Below are positions 34,025-43,691 of a stretch of DNA of 64,000 nt, one piece after another (the stretch's first letter is position 1; every line of letters starts with the position of its first letter). The translations under genes were made by a program, and so were the position numbers. The notes beneath the pieces were generated by a model, which ran no database searches, was not told the origin of the DNA, and saw only the letters and a program-made list of their open reading frames with translations. This stretch comes from Candolleomyces eurysporus (taxonomy: Eukaryota; Basidiomycota; Agaricomycetes; Agaricales; Psathyrellaceae), in NCBI GenBank assembly GCA_027579435.1, contig JANBPK010000807.1, forward strand, positions 366,800 through 430,799, read 5' to 3'.

Positions 34025-35851
34025 CTAAACGGACGGTAAATAGTCAGCAATCCAAGTCTTGACATTTCTCCAGTCACCAGTCCGTATTCCTGGATAGTGG
34101 TACACGAGTGAGCGACCTGAAGCTGTACAGAGCCCCCTCACTTTAAATTCCCCGTCTTGAACCTCGTTATATAGCCTAGTCATCCTGAAGTCAGACGGAA
34201 GATCTCCATCATTCTCACTTCCTTGACGAAGGGAGGTGCTAGCTGCGTCTGGAGGGGGGATTGAATATAAGGAAATATTGTACCAATGTTCTCGTGACAA
34301 ATTGAACTCTGTCACTTCGAGAGAATTCGTCGAAGTGTCGCCCCACTCAAAGTTGGCGGCAGGGTCCATCCATTGGATCGCGTATCTCGCGCGAGGGTTT
34401 GGCAAGGTAAACATTGAGAGTGGTGTGACCTTGATATCCGGCTCACCAAAATCACGACGGCACACTTCAAGTCTGTAACGACAGAGGGTGGTCGGGTATT
34501 TCGTAGTTGGTGTCCAGTCATCGAGTCCGCCTACGAAAGCGTCCATGATAAATGGACCTGAGGAGGTCGTATACCATGCTGAAGGACACCAATTCCGGCA
34601 TATCTGATGTCGAAAGTTAGGCCTAGGAAGAGGGATGAACGAAAAGAGGGAGATCTCCCGATAAAGAGCGGGATGGGAGACATGAAATGCATCTGCTGGA
34701 GCCTCGGTTGGGGGTGCTTTGTCCCAAAGCGGTATACTGCAAATTGCAAGAGTGCCGTGGGTGTCGAAGCCTATCAAGACATCGGGTTCGGCAATAAGTT
34801 GCTGTTGAAAGAGGTATTCAGAATCAAATCAGCTTAGATCTTCATAAACAGAGGGGATACGTACAAGGTGTATGATTTCACTCTCCATCTGGAGCAAGCT
34901 ATACACTCCCCGTACATAGTCCCAGATTAGGTATCGGCTGTCGCCCATAGGGGAGAGCAAATAATTTGCGACAAGTCTGATCTCGAACATGACAAAGAAA
35001 GGGGGTACAAAAGGCGTATGGAGTCCAGCAATCTCCGAGAAAGTAGGCTCTTCGGAACCAGGACAGATTTCGTACACCTTTGCCCTGAAGTAAAAAAAAA
35101 AGTATTACTGTGGCATCCTTCGACGTCTTTGTATGAACGAACCTCCATGTCCAAGGGTGATCGCATGTTGCAAGAGCGATTCTCAGCGTATCCTCCCCGC
35201 TTGTGCAGACATACATCCACCAATCGCTATCATCGTTAGCCAGAAGGTCTTCCCCTTCTGGGGGTCCAGCTCCGGAATACTTAAAGGCAACCCTGGAGAT
35301 TAGTACTGGAGGAGAAAGCGGACCTTTTGACACAACACCGAGGTCCCATAATGAAAGGAACTTCTGGTCGCAAGTGACTGCAAATCGACCACCAGGCACG
35401 AGAAACTGGCGATACCGATCCAGCCATACCGGGTCCGTGGAAGTGTCGGACTTGCAGAAGGGTTCCAATGGCACGGTGGGTACGATTTCGAGAGGACTAG
35501 GATTTCTCTTGTGGTGATTCTCCATCATCTTTGTCCACCGATACGGACCCAAAGCTGCACATTGGATCTCGACGAGCGTCATTTCATCAACAGGATAAGA
35601 CGGTCGGAATAGCTTGTGCTTGCGACAAATCGAGTCGAGAACTGGGATCCAAACGGACTTGCAAGACAGCATCTGGCGTAGATTTCGGCAAGTCTAGCAT
35701 AAAAGCATTCTCAGTGGTGGACGACGGAGGATTGAGCGAATACACCTACTTGGCTGAAGAGAAGCACATCCTCGGGTTCAAGGTCGTTCGAAATCCGGAT
35801 CCAGAGCTCAACTGGAAGCTTTTCATGTAGTTCTTGAGGCGGTTTCGCCAT
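34025..35851 (-). CDS. F-box protein, Agaricomycete type
   Basis: The ATG at 35851-35849 begins with KLPVELWIRISNDLEPEDVL, LFSQ, an intron, then TCRNLRQMLSCKSVWIPVLD, a clear F-box (LPVELW-RI---L-PEDVL--S-TCR-LR). The following 480 residues in three further exons contain spaced WxxR and beta-strand-like segments (FLSLWDLGVVSKGPL, RYLIWDYVRGVY, HGTLAICSIPLWDK), suggesting a degenerate propeller-like C-terminal fold. Introns sit before AKVYEICPG and before QLIAEPDVLIGFD. The stop is TAG at 34027-34025. The substrate of the presumed SCF complex is unknown. It lies 2.3 kb from the NLR. Confidence 0.75.
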
Positions 35852-36046
35852 GGTCGACTGCGAAGACTGTAATGGCTGCAAGTCGAGCAACTGACCTCTG
35901 ATAATGGCAATGAATCGGCGTCATTGCGTTTTCCGGAGTTTGAGCAGCACCGACTTCCCCACGGCTCACAGGACACCGGGGTTCGCTTAACACCGAGACG
36001 GAAGTAAGAACGAAAGTACCTCAAAAATTCCGTCCCCCTTTCATGG

Positions 36047-37133
36047 TTTATCGCGCTTTGTGACCCTTTCTTTTTATCATTTTAATTGCTGTCATCATAC
36101 TCCCTTTTGTTCGCATGCCAGCTCATTCTCATACTCCCAATTTCAGGGCTCGAGTTTCGTTGTGCATCTTCAATCGACCCACTTCGCCATTGTATGCAAC
36201 TCTTTGAGGTGAGGTCATGTAGAATATCAGAATAGATAGACAAATCGGTGGTAGGATGTAGTACGTAGCCCTAATTCTAACAAATCGAAGGCCAAAAACG
36301 CTTGAATAGTAGGAACAGAAATGTCACAAGTCGCTGAACAAAATTAACGGGTGGAAGTGGACCACCCTCGCCACCAGGAGCCTGCAGTTGGCTCGTGTCG
36401 ATAGAAGTAGTATATGAAGGAGAGGGTAGAAACACAGCGTCTTGCAAACCTTCAACGTGAAGAANGGGGGGCGGTGGCAGTGGGTCCTTCGGGCGCTAAA
36501 GCATGGGTTGTGGTGCTGTGCACTGAGAAGACATTGGCATTGGCAGGCCAGGATACTGCAGGTTGATATTGGGGACCTTCAAAGGGAGGATTCACACCTT
36601 TGCAACAAGAGGCATTAGCGGCACTTCCTTGCTCAATCGATTATTCGCGACATACGAGAATCGGGAGGCCCTGACCTGCTGGAGTCCAGAGCCGATTGGG
36701 GCTGTACACCTTGAAAACTACATGAACCGTGCCTCTGATTGAATGAATGGTCGTTATTTGAGTTCACATGATTTGTGTGGACTTGAGATTTGTGGTAGTT
36801 GACGATGTACTGGACGCTCGGCGGTGGAGGGCCGACAAGAACACGAAGTGAAAGATTGTTGAGGTCGGATTGGATTTGGTCGATCCGCGCAGACAGAGCA
36901 TGAAGTATCTCCTGACAGGGTTGAGAACAAGTATACGGTGACGACGGTGGCACATACGTGGACGTCTGTTGAAGTCTGAGCCACATGAATTACGGGATCA
37001 GCGCCTTGACTCGTGAGAGCTAGAGACGTCTGCATTTCGGGGTCGAAACGTGTGGCCTAACTCTGGGAAGGGAGTTGTTATTCAGCCAGGGCATTTGTTA
37101 ACCACAAGCGATATTTATATGTGGAGCGAAGGA
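36047..37133 (-). repeat. Duplicated segment, copy 1
   Basis: About 1.09 kb that aligns in the same orientation with 39073-40213. Similarity includes coding exons, both introns, about 230 bp downstream of the stop and about 100 bp upstream of the start (ending near GATATTTATATGTGGAGCG in copy 1). Confidence 0.85.
36277..37035 (-). CDS. Unrecognised small protein, duplicated family copy 1 (frame interrupted at an N)
   Basis: Three exons (36958-37035, 36656-36911, 36277-36597) mirror those of the gene at 39304-40089 in length and splice phase. The protein starts MQTSLALTSQGADPV, has a probable short coiled coil (LHALSARIDQIQSDLNNLSL), then VQYIVNYHKSQVHTNHVN, a Pro/Ser/Thr-rich middle with HALAPEGPTA and LHVEGLQDAVFLPS, and a hydrophobic C-terminal end (NFVQRLVTFLFLLFKRF). 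The last segment could be a tail anchor or amphipathic helix. In exon 3 the N at 36465 replaces three bases seen in the other copy, which restores the frame. I know no family for it, and function is not proposed. Confidence 0.6.
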
Positions 37134-37789
37134 AATTGCGGGACGGCCAATGACTCGACGCCAAAGGTGCACCTCCGATGGGGCCAGCGGTGTGACGCCA
37201 AGGTAAGAAGTGTACCTCTGATGACGCGAGTCCACTCCTGGAGTTGGAAGACTGTGGCGTGTACCAGATCCTAGGCATGGATTGAACGTTTACTCTAGCT
37301 GGAAAGCTGAACCCACAATTCACCCATGGGCTTGAAGTCACGGTGAACGTGATCTCGCCAGTACCCAGGGCAGGAAAAGCATACCGGGTCTCTAACAGCT
37401 GGGTAGGCATCCCACGACTGAGACTCCGAGTCTGAAAGACGGAGAGGGTGGAGTTAACAGCTTTTCGATTGGCCTCCACGGTTGGGGCCGACCAACTCTG
37501 TTGAAGTCAACATTACGCGATTCCGTTCGAACTGCTCAATTCTGATGGCCCATCCCTCCAACTCAGCACGAGCAAGAATACTTCTGAGCTGAGTAGGTGA
37601 GGCCCAGCGACAAAGACCACAGTACGGCAGCTGGGCCATGGCCCATGGTAGTAAGGGCGAACAGAGCCAAGTGTTCAAAGCGTTCCAGATGATCATGATG
37701 GGTCGCAGAAAAGGGGGTCGTCGTTGCTTCAAAGAGGAGCCTCGACGTGCATTTACAATACTCGACGAGATGACGTTTTTATGATGCAA
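37078..37789 (-). CDS. Possible gene of unknown function between the duplicated copies
   Basis: Two open frames on the minus strand (37454-37789 and 37078-37479) overlap and could be joined by splicing. They read around LRSILARAELEGWAIRIEQF and then RYAFPALGTGEITFTVTSSP, the second looking beta-rich. No start, splice pair or family was established, and the first frame has a Cys/Leu-rich hydrophobic part. It may be a remnant. Confidence 0.25.
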
Positions 37790-39072
37790 GTTGTGGGGTA
37801 GTCGTGGGGCTGAGTGGGGTGAAAGTTGAAATAGCTGGCTACAAAAGAAAGATAAGAAAACGGTCTACCATACTGTTCGAGATTCCCACGATTGGATCCT
37901 TGATGCAGAAAAAAAAATGTCGGAAAAACCCGAAAATTCAATGGCCGGCCCCTTAAGTCTGTTGTTTAGGAGATTTATGGCACTCAAACCAAAAATAGCT
38001 ACTCACAATTCATATGAATACTCAAAAAAGGGTCAGACGAGGGCCAGGGGCTTGTCTACGAAGGATTTTACGATTTGTTCATCATATCGAATCATATTGA
38101 AACGCATTACAAGTGCAATTCAAGCGCCGTTCCAATAATTCGAAGGTTGATCAAAATGGCCTTTCACAATCACTGCAAGAAAGGAAGTGGTTCCGCGAAT
38201 CGTGGCATAGTGCGGCAATGTGACAGACATACTGACTTTCACAGTGCTTATTCCATACTGTGACCGGCTGGGACAGCCCTGTTAAATGGGTCTTTGCTTC
38301 TTTCCTTTGTCTCCTTTTCAAGGTGCTTCATAAGCTATATCCCGAGATACATAAATTATGCCACCGTGATAATCTGTGTATATCCTTTGTTTAGCCAATA
38401 TTTTTGATGAACATATGATGAATACTTCAAGGAAACATGGGCAGATGGCTTCATCATGCCTCTGGCCAAGATAAAGGTGCCGTAGGACCACAAAAGTCAA
38501 TCTGTCTGTTATAATGCCGGACCTCTGTCACAAGCTGCAAAAGCCCCTCCTTTCTTACAGTGTTTTCGGCATGGTTCATTCAAATGAGTTTGAATTGATT
38601 TGATTGCCGAATCGGAATTTGCGACAATTTTTTATCTTTTCTTTTACTTTCTTTGAACCTTTCAGTCACCACACTGCATGGGATGTCCACCGAGAGACAC
38701 GAGGAGCGGCTGCATATCCGATTCGACAATTTCCGTGTACTCCAGGCCCTGTCAGAGGAACACCTCTGGCGCCAGATATCAGAGGTCTCCGACTGCACTG
38801 AGTGGAAAGAGGATGCTGTTACTGAAAACCGTTCGCGTGTACGAGCGGTATGCTCACTTCAATTGGTTGAATGGCTCATAAGGTGACTAATTTATAGTGC
38901 CTGACACTGCTGCAACAACGGAGAGGAAGTGCCTATTTCAAGGAGGAATGCTTGGCCTTTTTCAACCCATCGGCAAAATGCCTCGGTAATCCGCTCGGCG
39001 GAGCCGCCAGGCATAATTCCCTGAAAAATTTGAATCCTTTCAGCTTTCCCGTTATCCCGGCTTCCCGTTGCT
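37790..39072. other. Intergenic stretch around TIR element copy B
   Basis: Apart from the element at 38171-38562 only short frames are seen, including 38653-38886 (+), whose ALSEEHLWRQISEVSDCTEW might be a worn F-box-like fragment. Not supported as a gene. Confidence 0.3.
38171..38562 (+). mobile_element. Non-coding TIR-bounded element, copy B (MITE-like)
   Basis: 392 bp that match the reverse complement of 9392-9789 from end to end. The terminal inverted repeats are CACTGCAAGAAAGGAAG on the left and the complement of CACTGTAAGAAAGGAGG on the right, 15 of 17 identical. No coding capacity. No target-site duplication was recognised in the flanks. It sits between the two copies of the duplicated gene. 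Confidence 0.8.
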
Positions 39073-40213
39073 TATCGCGCTCTGTGACGCTTTCTTTTTA
39101 CGGGTTGGGTTGCTGTCGTTATCCTCCGNTTTTTTTTTTTTTTGCACGCAGAGCCATTCTCATGGCTTCCAATTCAAGGATTCGAGTTTTGTTGTAAATC
39201 CTTCGAGCGACACACCTCGCCATGGTGTTGCAATTCTTCGAGGTGAGGTCATGTAGAATATCAGACAAATCGGGTTAGAATGTAGCCCTAGCTCTAACTA
39301 GCTCTAACGGATGGAAGGCCGAAAACGCTTGAATAACCAAAAAAGAAACGCCACAAGTCGCTGAAAAAAAGTGGTAGGCGGAAGCGGATCACCCTCGCCA
39401 CCACGAGCCTGTTGCTGTACTCCCAATATGTTCGTATCGATAGACGTAGTATATGAAGAAGAGGGTAAAAACACAGAGTCCTGCAAACCTTCAACGTGAA
39501 GAATTTGGGGGACGGTGGCAGTGGGTCCTTCGGGCGCTGTAGCATGGGCTGTGGTGCTGCGCACTGAGGCGATCGGGGGATCATTGGGCCCATTGCCAGA
39601 CCAGGGCACTGGTTTCCGAAATTGGGGACCGTCGGAGGGAGGGTTCATATCTTCGCAACAAGAGACGTTAGGGACACTTCTTCGCTCAATTGACGGCTCA
39701 TAACGTACAAATATCGTGAGGACCTGACTCCCTGGAGTGCAGAGCTGATTGGGGCCATACACCCTGAAAATTACACGAACCGTGCCTCTGATTGAATGAA
39801 TGGTCGTTGTTTGAGTTCACATGATTTGTGTGGACTTGGGATTTGTGGTAATTGACGATGTACTGGACGTTCGGGGGTGGGGCGCCGACGCGAACATGAA
39901 GTGCAAGATGGTTGAGCTCGGATTGGAGCAGGTCTATCCGCGTAGATAGAGCATGAAGTGCCGCCTAACAGGACTTCAGAACAAGTATACCGCGACGATG
40001 GTGGCACATACGTGAACGTCTGTCGAAGTCTGAACAACATGAGTTGCAGGTTCAGCAGCTTGACTCGTAAGAGCTAGAGAAGTTTGCATTTTGGTTAGCA
40101 CCCAGAGTCGAAATGGGTGCTCCTTTACCTAGGAAGAGAGCGGGTAATCAGCCAGGGTGTCTGATACTTGATACTCACAATATCCATAGCAATATTTATA
40201 TGTGGAGCGAAGG
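39073..40213 (-). repeat. Duplicated segment, copy 2
   Basis: Same-orientation partner of 36047-37133. It differs by many substitutions and small indels and has an N with a long T run at 39129, downstream of the gene. Confidence 0.85.
39304..40089 (-). CDS. Unrecognised small protein, duplicated family copy 2 (intact)
   Basis: Exons 40012-40089, 39709-39964 and 39304-39650 total 681 nt and give an uninterrupted 226-residue protein. It begins MQTSLALTSQAAEPATH, followed by a short coiled coil (LHALSTRIDLLQSELNHLAL), the conserved VQYIVNYHKSQVHTNHVN and FNQRHGSCNFQG, a proline-rich part, HATAPEGPTATVPQILHVEG and a hydrophobic C-terminus FFQRLVAFLFWLFKRF. Exon lengths 78 and 256 are identical to those of copy 1, and the divergence is mostly substitution, so both copies look maintained as genes. 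Family and function unknown. Confidence 0.65.
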
Positions 40214-40237
40214 ACTACGGCATGGTCAAGTTTGGCG

Positions 40238-40470
40238 ATCACCGAAGGAGAGAGAAATCACTGGAAGGAGAGAAAGAGAGATCACCGAAAGGAGAGAGAG
40301 AGTTCACCGGAAGGAGAGAGAGGATCACCGAAAGGAGAGCGAGATCACGGAAGGAGAGAGACCACAGCAAAGAAGATCCCTGAAAGGAGAGCGAGATCAC
40401 GGAAGTAGAGAGACCACAGTAAAGAAGATGACCAAAGGAGAGAGATCACAGCAAAGGAGATCAAAGGAGG
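40238..40470 (+). repeat. Degenerate purine-rich tandem repeat, about 20-bp unit
   Basis: Many imperfect copies of a unit like GAAAGGAGAGCGAGATCACG in a row. The plus strand is more than 85 percent purine. The same vocabulary (GGAGATCA, CCAAAGG) continues weakly to about 40640. The open frame 40113-40565 through it is a by-product of composition. Confidence 0.85.
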
Positions 40471-40570
40471 GTGTCACAATCATGATCGCAACATGGCAAA
40501 TAATGGCGCCAAGGCGCATTTCCAAGTTTGGCGAGGGAGGTTACAAGGAGACCACCAAAGGGTAGAGACA

Positions 40571-41146
40571 ACAGCAAGGAGATCATCGAAGGAGCACTCC
40601 AAAGTGAAGGAGACCAAGAGAGTGTCATAGCCAAGATCACAGCATGACAAATGATGACGCATTCCAAGTTCCAAGTTTGGAGATTACAAGGTGCAACTCG
40701 GGTCTGGTGCGCAACTATGACATTACTCCTCGTCAAAAATTCTGCAGTGTCAAGGCTAGCGCTTTGATTCTGCCAAGCTGGAACATGATCGCACTTGACC
40801 TCCATCAATGCTTCTGGCGGCCAGAGCATCTATTTTTCTACATGCGCACGACAAGAATAGGCTGACCTACTTTCGAGCCTCCTTCCTTTCGAGCTCAAAG
40901 TCGACCTTGTTTTGTGCAGAGCCTCAAAGGCTGATCCCGAAACGTGCGTATTTTCATCCATTGCTCCGCAACGGTCCTCGAGTGCCAACCAAATCTATTA
41001 CTATCAAGCCAAGTCTAAGATGGTCGACAGAACAATCCGTAGGCCTGAAGAGACTAACTGTCTAACCCTACTCTTCAGATTAGCACGCCGTGTATCATAC
41101 CATAACTTGGGATGCGGTCGTCATATCATCTCCCATATTGCAATCT
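40571..41146. other. Intergenic, downstream of MDM31
   Basis: Short ORFs only; no supported feature. Confidence 0.35.
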
Positions 41147-43691
41147 CTAAACGTCCGGGACGATGTAAAGGTCATTAAACAACTCAGGCATAGACTGACT
41201 GGCAGAATATACCTCCTTCAAGTGCACCGACACTGGGTCCACAACATTTTTCAGCGCGGACATGATGGCGTTGGCTGTCACTTGAAGACTCCACCAGCTG
41301 ACTGTCTTCATCCGCTGTCGGTTCATGGCTGCTTGGGAAACGTGGTGCGCCAGAGCTTCGTAGACCTCCAAAGAGATCTCGTCTATCAAGCCAGCTGCGA
41401 AAAAATGAGGCATGTCAGTAGGTGAAGCGGGACGAGCGACAGAGATGTGATTCTCACTTTCCCACATCTAAACAGTTCGAATCAGCACTACTGCGATGAA
41501 TGAAGAGATATTAGACTTACAGTCCATGAGCCATCGAAGTCGCTGAGGTCCTTGACAATTCGGCAGTGAATTGGCACAAGTGTTCGGTGAGCACTACGAG
41601 AACCGCAATATTAGCCTCCACCAAAACAGATTCAAAGCATAAGGCTACTCACTTCATAAATGCCACTATCGGCCGAATCAACGCATTGTTCACATACGAC
41701 AGATCCGAGGTAAAGATAGGAACAGCCGCCTTCAAATCCCGGAACCTCAAATCAATATCGACAACCACTTTCCGCTTCTCGTCTTCAGAACGGGGTCCGA
41801 GACCAGGAGCAGATAGAGGAGGCTTAGCCAGTTCCCTGTTCGCCGGAATCCTCTTCCTGTCGTTATCAGTCAAGGTGGTCGTAATGGCGTCGGCGATTTC
41901 CTCCAAAACGGCGGTCAAAGCGAGACCATCCGAGTCGTCGCGGGGGAACTTGATATCAAGCACAGCGTCCACTTTGCCTGACGTTATCCAAGAGATAGGG
42001 CCTTCCATTGTCGAGGAATTTTGGAGGTGGTCGATGTTGACACCGTCGATGCGAATGCGAGTCTGTCAACAATTAGTAAATATCATAATGAGTCGATTGG
42101 GTCGACACCTACCATGATACCCCAGTCACCATCCTTCAGATCCTTCTCAGTTGTCCTTCCGATACTCTGCGGCCTGTGCAAGCTGAACAGGCAATTATCA
42201 AACTGGCCAACCACGTTTTCAGCTCGTAGGAAGTCATAGAAGAGCCATCGTTTTCTGAAGGTATTGATATCCGCCCGGAAGATAGAAGCAGTGTAAGGTC
42301 GGAAGTCACCAGGTTGGTAGACCGTAACGAGGACGTCTTCGAGTTGCAATTTCTCCAATTCAAAGTCGCCAGGCTGATATTGGTGGCGGAACATGGCAGG
42401 ATCGAATGGGTTGTCCGGGTCCCAGAACACATTTCGGCGATCTGAAGAAGTGGTCAGGCTTACAAGCGGTAGGTGACGCGCGAGAAACCAACATACCGAC
42501 GACACCTCGTACACCCTTGACTACTGCGTCTTCCACCAAACCCTTTCCATCAAACCACCGAGTCAGCGACAGAGTCACATCCACCGAATCGATTGTCAGG
42601 TCGAACATGGTGTAATTCGAATCCGCTTCTGTTATCGGCAGCTGAGGCGTGTCCTCGTCTTCTTCGCCGACACGGTGATACGCTGGATGGTTGCTAACGT
42701 CATAACCGACTCCAGCCAGATGTTCTTGACGGGGCTGAGGGTAGCTGGCCTTGTCTTTAGGGCGAAGGGAGACGTAGACGTTCTTGAAAGATAACCGCGA
42801 GTCCTTCCACTTGGGCACGATGGCCGACTCGAAGATGATGGTTACCCCAGTCTCGGAGGTTAGGTAGTCACTGATTGCTCGGGCAATATAGTCTGTATCC
42901 ATGTCAGCACATGCGCGTCACGGTCCAGAAGCGGTGGAGCACTGACGTTGAAGCCGTAGGCTGTTTGCAGTGGCAAAAACGACAGAAAAGAATGTGGTAC
43001 TGTGATAGCCTTTGAGTGGGTCAACAATGACAGAATCAAGAGCAATGACTTACGTTCCAACAAAGATCCATAACGTCTGGCTCATCAGAAACCATGTCAC
43101 GAACGCCGAGATGTCATCCGCGTTGAATTTTCGAAATGACTTGATTGTAAACCATTTGAAACGTATTCGAAGCCGTTCCCAGAAGCCGGTGGCCACGTTC
43201 AGAAAGTCGTCTCGTGTCGGTCGATGGGGATGAGGTAACGACAAGGCGAGTCGTCGGAAGAAGCGCGAATAGTTGTCCAGGTTATGAGGTGGTGGTGCTG
43301 GCGGTGGTTCTGCCGTCTTGGACTCGCTTGGTCCTCCTGGCTTTTTACCTCCTGTCGAGGGTTCCCCGCTCTTCTTCGTAGCTTCGTGGAGGTGGTGTTC
43401 CCCGGGTGCACCAGAAGTTTGCCTCCCACAGCTGCACATGAAGGTCCTGCTAGCACTCCAAAGCCTCGGCCTCGTCTCTATCCTCCATTGCGTAACGCGT
43501 ACCGCTCGTCCCTGCCAACGGTGCGCCCGCAAACCCGAATTTGTCGCTGTCGAAGCTGTCGAGGTATGCTGCTGCCTGAAAAAATCTCTGATAACGCTGT
43601 ACCGGTCGAAAGCGTCCACCTTGGAACCAGATGCCCGACTACGCAGAGACCACAGGCGTCCAGCTTTCGACCCAAAGGCCAAGCTGGCCAT
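41147..43691 (-). CDS. MDM31: Mdm31/Mdm32-family mitochondrial inner-membrane protein
   Basis: The start proposed is ATG 43691-43689 (MASLAFGSKAGRLWSLRSR), a basic amphipathic N-terminus fit for mitochondrial import. A low-complexity linker with PPPAPPPH follows, then the conserved body: YSRFFRRLALSLPHPHRPTR, FLNVATGFWERLRIRFKWF, TIKSFRKFNADDISAFVTWF, a membrane helix after SQTLWIFVGT, YLTSETGVTIIFESAIVPKW, YQPGDFELEKLQLEDVLV and YDFLRAENVVGQFDNCLFSL. The C-terminal part runs to PELFNDLYIVPDV. This is the Mdm31/32 family, needed for mitochondrial shape, nucleoid organisation and cardiolipin homeostasis in yeast. Short introns interrupt the body near 43060, 42910, 42450 and 42110, and toward the 3' end. 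Whether a short intron lies in the linker is unclear. Confidence 0.9.

Noticed and set aside
40113..40565. 150-codon ORF rich in Arg/Glu/Lys
   Set aside because: It is read through a purine tandem repeat, which is open in several frames; no conserved motif.
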